Position numbers and translations under genes: made by a program. Of a stretch of DNA of 64,000 nt, positions 44,071 through 52,262 are shown in pieces (position 1 is the stretch's first letter; the number at the start of each line of letters is the position of its first letter). The notes under the pieces were generated by a model, which did no database searches, was not told where the DNA came from, and saw nothing but the letters and a program-made list of their open reading frames with translations. The DNA is taken from contig NZ_CP050063.1 in assembly GCF_011604685.1 (NCBI RefSeq), positions 6,055,001-6,119,000 of the forward strand, given 5' to 3'. The stretch comes from Spirosoma aureum. Its GTDB lineage: Bacteria; Bacteroidota; Bacteroidia; Cytophagales; Spirosomataceae.

Positions 44071-45375
44071 ATGTCAACCAGTAAACTGAAAAATTACCGA
44101 TGGATCATTGTTATTCTGCTATTCACGGCCACAACAATCAATTACCTTGACCGGCAAATCATTGGTTTATTAAAGCCAATTCTAGAGAAAGAATTTAGCT
44201 GGAGCGAAACTGATTTTGCCCATATTGTGATGGCGTTTACGGCTGCCTATGCCGTCGGTTTGTTACTCTTTGGCTGGATTATCGATAAAATTGGCACCAA
44301 AGTAGGTTACTCCATTACCATCATCATCTGGAGTGTGGCGGGTATGCTTCACGCCATTGCCCGGAGTGTTTTCGGTTTTAGCCTGGCTCGAATTGGACTA
44401 GGCATTGGCGAAGCGGGAAACTATCCGGCGGCCGTTAAAACGGTAGCCGAGTGGTTTCCCCAAAAAGAACGCGGGCTCGCAACGGGGTTGTTCAATGCGG
44501 GAACCAGTATTGGCGTTGTCGTTGCCGTTTTGGTAGTTCCCTGGATATTAAATAACTACGGCTGGCACGAGGTTTTCTGGATTACGGGAGCGCTGGGATT
44601 CGTCTGGCTTATTTTCTGGTTAATTTTCTACGACATCCCGACAAAACAGTCGCGGTTAACCGCCGAAGAATATCAATACATTGCCAGTGGGCAGGAGGCC
44701 GTTACGGATGAAGCCGCCGACAAGAGTTCGATCAAATGGTTCAAGTTGTTCACGTTTCCCCAAACCTGGGCCATGATTACGGGCAAAGGGCTGATCGACC
44801 CTATTTACTGGTTTTTCCTCTTCTGGCTCCCCTCCTACTTTTCGTCCACCTTTAATCTGGATTTGAAGAAACCAAGCCTGGAACTGATGCTGATTTATAC
44901 GGCCACTACGCTTGGTAGCATCGGTGGCGGGTATTTGTCCTCCAGCCTGATTAAACGGGGCTGGGCAACTGTAAAAGCCCGAAAAACTGTGCTGTTTGCA
45001 TTTGCCGTCATTGAAATTTCAATTATGCTGGCCCAATTTGTTACCGATGTCTGGGTAGCGGTTGGCTTGTTAAGCGTGGCCGTGGCGGTGCACCAGGCTT
45101 GGGCTACAAACGTATTTACCCTTGCCTCAGACCTATTTCCCAAACAGGCTGTCAGCTCAGTGGTCGGCATTGCCGGGACAGCGGGCGCGATTGGCGGCAT
45201 ACTTTTCCCAATTCTGGTCGGTAGTTTGCTCGACGAATATAAAGCAGCTGGAAATCTGGCCGGAGGTTATAACGTCCTGTTCACTATTTGCGCATTTACC
45301 TACCTGATTGCCTGGTCAATCATTCATCTTCTCACCAGAAAAGCTCCTAAAATTGAGATCGAGCGTTTGCTATAA
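44071..45375 (+). CDS. MFS sugar-acid transporter (DgoT/ExuT type)
   Basis: Inner-membrane proton symporter of the anion:cation symporter family, 434 residues from the ATG at 44071, 52 bases after dgoA. The frame is open to an ATG at 43996 inside dgoA, but those 25 residues are not family-like. It has 12 predicted helices, with 'TTINYLDRQIIGLLKP', 'GIGEAGNYPAAVKTVAEWFP' and 'GLATGLFNAGTSIG'. As the last gene of the kinase-aldolase operon it should import galactonate or, because the dehydratases carry export signals, 2-keto-3-deoxygalactonate itself. It is a paralogue of the carrier at 12216. Confidence 0.9.
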   Translation: MSTSKLKNYRWIIVILLFTATTINYLDRQIIGLLKPILEKEFSWSETDFAHIVMAFTAAYAVGLLLFGWIIDKIGTKVGYSITIIIWSVAGMLHAIARSVFGFSLARIGLGIGEAGNYPAAVKTVAEWFPQKERGLATGLFNAGTSIGVVVAVLVVPWILNNYGWHEVFWITGALGFVWLIFWLIFYDIPTKQSRLTAEEYQYIASGQEAVTDEAADKSSIKWFKLFTFPQTWAMITGKGLIDPIYWFFLFWLPSYFSSTFNLDLKKPSLELMLIYTATTLGSIGGGYLSSSLIKRGWATVKARKTVLFAFAVIEISIMLAQFVTDVWVAVGLLSVAVAVHQAWATNVFTLASDLFPKQAVSSVVGIAGTAGAIGGILFPILVGSLLDEYKAAGNLAGGYNVLFTICAFTYLIAWSIIHLLTRKAPKIEIERLL

Positions 45376-45432
45376 TGTTGTACAAAAGCAATATTGTATA
45401 CCTCATTTCGCAGAACAATCTAGAATAATTCG

Positions 45433-45474
45433 AGTATTTTCGAGTAAAAAACCAATAATGTAGTATTTTCAAGT
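45433..45474. repeat. Direct repeat upstream of the hybrid sensor gene
   Basis: AGTATTTTCGAGT (45433-45445) and AGTATTTTCAAGT (45462-45474), 12 of 13 identical and 29 bases apart, lie in the 143-base gap before the gene at 45519. Just upstream, TACAA and TTGTA (around 45384-45400) form a small palindrome. Possible regulator sites. Confidence 0.4.
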
Positions 45475-45518
45475 CCCGTATCTGACCAATCCATTAGCGG
45501 GTTTGTTAAGGGGCTAAA

Positions 45519-48500
45519 ATGATTCATAGCAAACAGTGTTATCTTCTATGGCTGTGCATATTCTACTGTATCAGGCTCCTGCCGCTAGCTATTTGTCAGC
45601 CTGATGGGCAAACGTTTAGCCATATAAGCGTTGAGGAGGGTCTATCACAGAGCAGTGTTTATGCCATTACGCAGGATACGAAAGGGTTCATGTGGTTCGG
45701 CACCCGCGACGGTCTGAACCGCTACGATTCCCGCCATATGGTCGTTTACCAGAACCAGAGTGGTAACAAAAATAGCCTCGCATCGAACACCATCAATAGC
45801 CTGCTGATGGACAGGCAGGGACGGCTATGGGTTGGTACGACAAAAGGGCTAGCCCTCCACCAGCCGCAACAGGATGATTTCCTGCGATTTTCATTTGACA
45901 AACCAATGACGGGGAATGCCCCGGATTCGACCATAATCAGCCTGTTTCAGGATAGTCGGCAAGCTATTTGGGTGGGTACGCTGCACGGCTTATATCGACT
46001 AAAAGCGACGAATCCACATCGTTATGAGCGTTTGGCCGATCTGCTTCAACGTCAAACGAAACTTAGCAATGACTACATCAGGGCAATCTATGAAGACCAC
46101 GACCGGAATCTCTGGATCGGTACATCAGGCGGCCTGGCGCGGCTTCGACCAACGCGATCGGGGAAGTTTCAACTGACAAATTATTTTCTGGAGCCGACGG
46201 ATTCGGTCTACCACAATTCGTCTAACGGCATCAATACCATTGCCGAAGATCAGGCAGGGCAGCTCTGGCTCGGTACTGAACGAAACGGAATTGCCCTGTT
46301 CGACAAAGGGCAGGGTAAGGTGGTTTCGTGGAACGCCGTACCTCACCTTGATTTGAGTACGCAGATAATCCGAACGATTCACCCCGACAGCAAAGGTAAT
46401 TTCTGGATTGGCACCATGTCGGGCCTTTATATTGTCGCCCAGGATGGCAGCCGATTCAGAACACTGGTTAATCAGCCAACCGACCCCGGCTCACTGAGTG
46501 ATAACTCGGTACGATCCATCTTTAGCGACCGGGATGGGTCGGTCTGGGTGGGTACGTTCTACGGAGGAGTGGACATGTACAGCCCGTTGGCCCGGCAGTT
46601 TGGCTCCTTCCGGCCGCTCGACCATCGTGGCGGGGTACCGTTTAAAATTGCGGGACCGATGCTACCGGCCAGCGCTTCACACCGGCTCTGGCTGGGCACT
46701 GAAGACCGGGGCTTATTTCTGCTCAATCCAGACAATACCATTGCCCGGCATTTTGCCCATGACTCTAAAAACAGCCAGTCGCTTTCCAACGATAAAGTAA
46801 AATGCCTGCTGGCTGATGGAACCAATGGGCTTTGGGTCGGAACCATCAAGGGGCTGAATTATCTGGATTTGCGTCGGCAAACCATTACCCGTTATCTGCA
46901 CGAGCCAAACAATCCGCATTCATTGCCTAATGATCGCATTTATGATCTCAAACGCGACCGCCAGGGAACACTCTGGATTGTAACAAATCTGGGTGGCCTT
47001 TGTCGGTTTATACCAAAGACGAATTCATTCGAACGGGTGAGTCATGATCCTGATAATGAAACGACTTTAAGCACCAACAATGCCACTTGTTTACTTTTCG
47101 ATTCACAAGGGCAATTATGGGTTGGTACGACGAGCGGCTTAAACCGAAAAATAGCGGATCAGGATACGTTCGACCGCTTTTTTCGCAATGTAAAGGACTC
47201 CGCGTCGATCAGCAGTAATCACATTAACTGCCTTCTGGAAGACCGACAGCATCGGCTCTGGATTGGCACACGCGACGGCGGGGTCAATCTACTACTCCCC
47301 GATCAGCGCTCATTCCGCCATTTTACAACGGCACAGGGCTTACCCAGCAATACGATTTTTGGCATTCAGGAAGACAACCGGGGCCGTTTGTGGATTAGCA
47401 CCGACAAAGGTCTGGCACAGCTTGAACCGGGCCGGCAGACGTTTATTTCCTATAATCGGCACGACGGTCTGGTTTGCAAGGAATTTACACCCAATGCCAC
47501 CTATCAGGATTCACATGGATACCTATACTTTGGCGGCTACAACGGCATTGTTCGGTTTCATCCAGACAGTATCCGCCAAAACAATATACCTCCTCAACTG
47601 GCTTTCAGCCAGTTACGCCTGTTTAATCATCCCGTAACGCGACTTTCGCCCAACGACGATCAGGGCATCGATTACTCAAAAGGGCTTACATTCACACATC
47701 GGCAGAATGTGTTTTCGGTCGATTTTGCAGCTTTCAATTACATCAACTCCGCCAAGAACCGGTATGCCTATAAGTTGCTGGGTTTCGATGATACCTGGAC
47801 ATACGTCGATGAACCCCGAGCGATGTATACAAATCTCGATCCGGGCGATTATGTGCTCCAGGTGAAAGGCACAAACAACGACGATGTCTGGAATCTGAAA
47901 CCGCTTGCGTTGACTATCACAGTGTTGCCTCCTTTCTGGAAAACATACTGGGCATATCTGTTCTATGCGCTAGTTTTTCTTGGTTTGTTACGGCTTTGGT
48001 CTCGGTTCAATCGCAATCGGCTGCAACTCGCTCATGACCTACGGGTTGAACATCTCGAAAAAACCAGGCAACAGGAGCTTCATCAGACAAAACTGAATTT
48101 CTTTACCGAGATTGCCCATGAGATCAGAACTCCGCTTACGTTGGTAATTGGCCCAATCGAAGTCTTAACCAATCATTATGTAGAGGACCCGTTTATCCGC
48201 AAACAGCTATCCATTATGCGGGGCAGTACGGACCGGCTACTGCGGTTGCTTAACCAGCTTTTGGATTTTAGAAAGCACGAAACCGGCAATATTCAGCTTG
48301 AATTACGAGAAACAGACCTGGTGACGTTTTTACATACTGTAACTGACTCGTTTCTGGAACATGCCCGGTCGTGTCAGGTAACGCTGATTAATGAGTCGGA
48401 AATAGATGCGTTGCCAGCCTGGATCGACGCCGGAGAAATCGAGAAAGTGGTCTATAACCTCTTGCTGAATGCATTTAAGTTTACTCCGGCAGGTGGGTCC

Positions 48501-49703
48501 ATTTTTGTCCGCCTACAACGTGATTTCACGACAGATGTCGCTACCGATAATGCCGTTCTTATTGTCGAGGATACGGGCAGCGGTATTCCGGCCAGCGACC
48601 TGGACCATATTTTCGACCGGTTTTATCAGGCGGGTCAATTTAAAACCCGAGATTCTGGATTTGGACTGGGTTTAGCACTCAGTAAAAGCATTATCGATCA
48701 GCACAATGGACAAATCTCCGTCGAAAGTCGGGAAGCGGAGCCTCATCGGGCTGGCTTCACCCGGTTTACAATCACTCTTCCCTTGAACGTTCCCGAATCG
48801 GCAGAACTGATTTCGGACGATCATTCACCTAAACAGGAACTTACATCACTTCGGCTGGAGCCAATCGAATTGACCTATTCGGCTGAAATGTCGATTAGTG
48901 AAGAAGAACTGTCAAATTCAGGAAAACCGCTTATTCTGGTTGTCGAAGATCAGGACGATATTCGGGAATACATTCGGGATTTGTTTGCAGCGACCCATCA
49001 GGTGATTGAAGCGGCTAACGGCTCAGTTGCCTGGGAGAAAGCGGCTCATCTATTACCCGATCTGATCATAACGGATGTGGCGATGCCGGTTATGGATGGG
49101 TTTGCCCTCACGCACCGCGTCAAATCGGATCTGCGAACCAACCATATTCCAGTCATTATGCTCACGGCCAAAGATACAATGGACTATCAGCTGACAGGGC
49201 TACAGACCGGTGCCGACGATTATCTGACCAAGCCTTTTCACCCGCTGCTGCTTCAGGCACGCGTTCGTAATCTGCTCCTCTTACGGGATCAATTGAAAAC
49301 GAAATACCACAGAATTGTTACGCTTCAGCCACAGGCGCAGGAGCTTGATCATCCCGATGCTAAATTTCTCAATCACTTAATGACAGTATTGGATACGCAC
49401 CTTAACGAAGCCGACTTCAACGTAACCAGTCTGGTCAACGAAATAGGTATGAGTCGCCCGGTCTTGTTCCGCAAGGTGAAAATGCTGACGGGTTTATCTG
49501 TTATCGATCTGCTGCGAACCACTCGTCTAAAAAAAGCAGAACTATTGCTCAGGCAGAAAAAGGCAAGCGTATCAGAAGTTGCATTTGCCGTCGGCTTCAG
49601 TGATCCGAAGTATTTCAGCCGGGCCTTCCGTGCCCAGTTTGGTGTAACCCCAACTGAATACAGCAATCAGCCCGCCGAACATGCAGCAGAACTAATGTCA
49701 TGA
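45519..49703 (+). CDS. Hybrid two-component system sensor/regulator (HTCS)
   Basis: A single-chain sensor kinase and transcription factor of polysaccharide-utilisation loci, 1394 residues. A signal peptide (1-28) is followed by two seven-blade propellers of Reg_prop repeats (about 35-690, many 'LWVGT..GL' units), a Y_Y_Y domain (about 705-770) and a membrane helix (about 785-805). Next come a histidine kinase with H867 ('AHEIRTPLTLV'), an ATPase with 'DTGSGIP' and 'GFGLGLALSKSI', a receiver domain with phospho-acceptor D1186 ('IITDVAMPVMDGF') and an AraC-type DNA-binding domain (about 1285-1385). The periplasmic sensor should bind an oligosaccharide from the adjacent uronate-polymer locus and activate its operons. 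Confidence 0.96.
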   Translation: MIHSKQCYLLWLCIFYCIRLLPLAICQPDGQTFSHISVEEGLSQSSVYAITQDTKGFMWFGTRDGLNRYDSRHMVVYQNQSGNKNSLASNTINSLLMDRQGRLWVGTTKGLALHQPQQDDFLRFSFDKPMTGNAPDSTIISLFQDSRQAIWVGTLHGLYRLKATNPHRYERLADLLQRQTKLSNDYIRAIYEDHDRNLWIGTSGGLARLRPTRSGKFQLTNYFLEPTDSVYHNSSNGINTIAEDQAGQLWLGTERNGIALFDKGQGKVVSWNAVPHLDLSTQIIRTIHPDSKGNFWIGTMSGLYIVAQDGSRFRTLVNQPTDPGSLSDNSVRSIFSDRDGSVWVGTFYGGVDMYSPLARQFGSFRPLDHRGGVPFKIAGPMLPASASHRLWLGTEDRGLFLLNPDNTIARHFAHDSKNSQSLSNDKVKCLLADGTNGLWVGTIKGLNYLDLRRQTITRYLHEPNNPHSLPNDRIYDLKRDRQGTLWIVTNLGGLCRFIPKTNSFERVSHDPDNETTLSTNNATCLLFDSQGQLWVGTTSGLNRKIADQDTFDRFFRNVKDSASISSNHINCLLEDRQHRLWIGTRDGGVNLLLPDQRSFRHFTTAQGLPSNTIFGIQEDNRGRLWISTDKGLAQLEPGRQTFISYNRHDGLVCKEFTPNATYQDSHGYLYFGGYNGIVRFHPDSIRQNNIPPQLAFSQLRLFNHPVTRLSPNDDQGIDYSKGLTFTHRQNVFSVDFAAFNYINSAKNRYAYKLLGFDDTWTYVDEPRAMYTNLDPGDYVLQVKGTNNDDVWNLKPLALTITVLPPFWKTYWAYLFYALVFLGLLRLWSRFNRNRLQLAHDLRVEHLEKTRQQELHQTKLNFFTEIAHEIRTPLTLVIGPIEVLTNHYVEDPFIRKQLSIMRGSTDRLLRLLNQLLDFRKHETGNIQLELRETDLVTFLHTVTDSFLEHARSCQVTLINESEIDALPAWIDAGEIEKVVYNLLLNAFKFTPAGGSIFVRLQRDFTTDVATDNAVLIVEDTGSGIPASDLDHIFDRFYQAGQFKTRDSGFGLGLALSKSIIDQHNGQISVESREAEPHRAGFTRFTITLPLNVPESAELISDDHSPKQELTSLRLEPIELTYSAEMSISEEELSNSGKPLILVVEDQDDIREYIRDLFAATHQVIEAANGSVAWEKAAHLLPDLIITDVAMPVMDGFALTHRVKSDLRTNHIPVIMLTAKDTMDYQLTGLQTGADDYLTKPFHPLLLQARVRNLLLLRDQLKTKYHRIVTLQPQAQELDHPDAKFLNHLMTVLDTHLNEADFNVTSLVNEIGMSRPVLFRKVKMLTGLSVIDLLRTTRLKKAELLLRQKKASVSEVAFAVGFSDPKYFSRAFRAQFGVTPTEYSNQPAEHAAELMS

Positions 49704-49734
49704 TTAAAAAAACAATTTCTACCATGACCATCCT

Positions 49735-50940
49735 TTAAAACAACGATTTCTTCTCATTCAGCTTTTTCGATCGTAGCAGGGCTTCCAGATAATAATAGTC
49801 CGCATAAATAAGTGGCATATCGATCTCTGTGGTTTTTGCCCCTGTACTGTGCAGCAGGAGAAATCCATGATTTTTCCCAACTGGCGATGCATACTGTTTA
49901 GCCAGACTAGTAATTATGTGGTCGGCTTTGGCGCGGTATGGCGAATCCGACTTGTAAGTGCTTAGTTCATACAGTGCCGACGCCATGACCGCAGCCGCCG
50001 AAACATCACGGGGTTCATTGGGGATGCCCGGTGCATCGAAATCGTAATACGGCACCAGATCAGCAGGCATGTGTGGATGGTTGAGCATAAAGTGGGCTAT
50101 TGCTTCGGCCTGCTTCAGAAATTGAGGGTCTTTCGTTTCGCGATAGCACAAAGTATAGCCATACAAACCCCACGCCTGTCCGCGCGCCCAGGCCGATTCG
50201 TCACTGAATCCCTGATGCGTGTTTTTCTTCAGCACTTTTCCCGTCAGCGTATCGTAATCAACAACGTGGTACGAGCTGTAATCGGGCCGATAATGGTTTT
50301 TCATCGTCGTGCGGGCGTGTGTAAAGGCAATTCTGTAGAAAGTCGAATCACCCGTCAGCCGGGTAGCGGCAAACAGCAATTCCAGGTTCATCATGTTGTC
50401 GATAATGACCGGACATTGCCAAACCTCCTTATGGTGATCCCACGACCGAATGATTCCCGCAGCGGGTTTAAAGCGTTTCGTTAACGTTCGGGCTGCCTGA
50501 ATGAGTACGTCACGATAGGCCGGATCACGCGTCAGCCGATAGCCGTTCCCGTAGCTACAATAGATCTTAAATCCCATATCGTGCGTTCCGGCATTCATCT
50601 TTTCATTTTCCAGCTTAGCAGTCAACAGTTGTGCCTGTTTCTTCCACTCAGGCTTGTCGGTGTATTCAAAGAGATACCAAAGTTCACCGGGAAAAAAGCC
50701 GCTGGTCCAGTCGCGGGCAGGCACCAGTTGTAAATCGCCACTCTTATCAAGCGTACGTGGCGACACTAATGCGGGTTTATTGCCAGCCGGTTTGGTAGCG
50801 GCAAGCGCCACGTCGCTAAGCATCAGTTGCGCCTGTTGCTCCGCCTGTTTGAACGCCGTTTTGATAAGCGTATCGGGGACAAAGGCTGTCAGAAGTACTG
50901 CGGTTGCCAGCGATGCAGTGAGTAGTTTAGTCGTTTGCAT
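49735..50940 (-). CDS. GH88 unsaturated uronyl hydrolase
   Basis: Hydrolyses the unsaturated uronic acid left at the non-reducing end by polysaccharide lyases. The 401-residue protein has an exported N-terminus (1-25) and the alpha/alpha six-barrel of GH88. 'DWTSGFFPGELWYLFE', 'PVIIDNMMNLELLF' (D181, probably the catalytic Asp), 'WARGQAWGLYGYTLCYRETK' and 'DAPGIPNEPRDVSAAAVMAS' are family hallmarks. It is the last gene of the leftward operon with a PL38-like lyase, GH2 and another lyase, which fits removal of the lyase-made unsaturated end. The sequence alone does not separate it from GH105. Confidence 0.92.
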   Translation of the reverse strand: MQTTKLLTASLATAVLLTAFVPDTLIKTAFKQAEQQAQLMLSDVALAATKPAGNKPALVSPRTLDKSGDLQLVPARDWTSGFFPGELWYLFEYTDKPEWKKQAQLLTAKLENEKMNAGTHDMGFKIYCSYGNGYRLTRDPAYRDVLIQAARTLTKRFKPAAGIIRSWDHHKEVWQCPVIIDNMMNLELLFAATRLTGDSTFYRIAFTHARTTMKNHYRPDYSSYHVVDYDTLTGKVLKKNTHQGFSDESAWARGQAWGLYGYTLCYRETKDPQFLKQAEAIAHFMLNHPHMPADLVPYYDFDAPGIPNEPRDVSAAAVMASALYELSTYKSDSPYRAKADHIITSLAKQYASPVGKNHGFLLLHSTGAKTTEIDMPLIYADYYYLEALLRSKKLNEKKSLF

Positions 50941-51019
50941 TCGTTCGTTTATACAAGGTCAAATTTGTCTGTAGACATATTCATTTATTGTCTTGCTGTT
51001 GGCGCGAAAAGTACCGTCA

Positions 51020-52192
51020 TCAATCCAGCCAGATGACCGGATTACGAATCGGTAAATTGCGCAGCACCTCCTCCACCTGCGGGTCATGATCCAGTTTTTT
51101 CCAGGTAGAGAGCCATTCGTTCTGGTTAAATTGCAGAGCACCAAATACCAGGAAAGGTTGAGCTACGGGCCAGTCGTTCCAGTACATCACGTCGGGCTTC
51201 AAAGGCCAGCTCGATTTGTCGGCAACAAACGGATACAGATACGCAATACCCTTCCGGATGCTGCGACCATCCGCCGTTTGATAGGTCCATAAGTTGTTGG
51301 CAGGCGTGGATAAAATCTGGCAAATGGTCGCCATTGCATCCAGATTGAACAGCGAATAACCGTAAGGTTTGGTTCGACGAAGTTCCAGTGGAAAACTGCC
51401 ATCGGTAGCCATCTGATCGGGCAACAACACCGTTTTGTAGCGGTTCCGACAGGCGTTCATCAGCGAGTCGTTGTTTGTCAGCCGGGCAAAAGCGGCAACC
51501 TGCATCACCCAGCAGGTGCCATGATTATTTTTGGCGTTCATCTCATCGGTGCCGTATGAATGCGTTGTCAGCCAGTTGAGGTAATCCGCAAACCACCGTC
51601 GAATGGATGCTACGGCCTGCTTATCGGCAACTCTCGCCTTTTCCATAACACGCAGCCCCTGAGCAACTTCCATAAAGTGAATGGTATCGATAATGCCGAT
51701 GCCTCGCCCCGTCGCACGTCCTTTGATTGCCTGCGCATACAACAGCGACGGATTCATTCGGGTATCCGAATCCACGAACCACGCGTTCAGATGCCGAAAT
51801 GCCTGCCGAACGTACATCTCATCCTGAGTCAGTACATACGCGGAGGCTAAGGCACCGACAATCCGACTAAATCGAATCATCGCCTGTCGGTGTGCGACAA
51901 AGTTGTCGGGATTGGTCATTCCATCCCGCTGAATATAGGGCCCCTGTGGGTTAGCCGAATCTGGCCACCAGTAATCACCTTCTGAAAAGAAATCGTGTTT
52001 GCTTCCTGCACTTCGGGGTGATGTCTGCGCCGTAACGGTAACCGGCTGCTGTTGCATAGCCCAGCGGGCTTCAGACAGAATGTGTGGCTTTAACGTAGCG
52101 ATAACAGTAGTCCGCTCAGCCGACTGTCCATAGGAAATCCCGGCTAAAAATTGGCCCACTATTGCTACAACGAACACTACTTGTCTTTGCAT
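51020..52192 (-). CDS. PL38-like/alginate_lyase-family polysaccharide lyase
   Basis: An exported lyase predicted to cleave a uronate-containing polymer by beta-elimination. The 390-residue protein has a signal peptide (ending 'SYGQ', about 23) and an alpha/alpha toroid. 'DYWWPDSANPQGPYIQRDG', 'NPDNFVAHRQAM', 'DTRMNPSLLYAQAIKGRATG' and 'AKNNHGTCWVMQ' are shared with the lyase at 62808; the Asn-Asn-His group is probably catalytic. Related enzymes act on alginate or glucuronan, and the sequence does not decide which. It lies 79 bases upstream of the GH88 gene and 70 bases downstream of GH2 in one operon. Confidence 0.85.
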   Translation of the reverse strand: MQRQVVFVVAIVGQFLAGISYGQSAERTTVIATLKPHILSEARWAMQQQPVTVTAQTSPRSAGSKHDFFSEGDYWWPDSANPQGPYIQRDGMTNPDNFVAHRQAMIRFSRIVGALASAYVLTQDEMYVRQAFRHLNAWFVDSDTRMNPSLLYAQAIKGRATGRGIGIIDTIHFMEVAQGLRVMEKARVADKQAVASIRRWFADYLNWLTTHSYGTDEMNAKNNHGTCWVMQVAAFARLTNNDSLMNACRNRYKTVLLPDQMATDGSFPLELRRTKPYGYSLFNLDAMATICQILSTPANNLWTYQTADGRSIRKGIAYLYPFVADKSSWPLKPDVMYWNDWPVAQPFLVFGALQFNQNEWLSTWKKLDHDPQVEEVLRNLPIRNPVIWLD

Positions 52193-52262
52193 ACGTATAA
52201 AAACTGATTTGCCTTTATGGTTTGTGTGAAGATCGGCACCATTAGTCGTGTCACGCCAGAAC

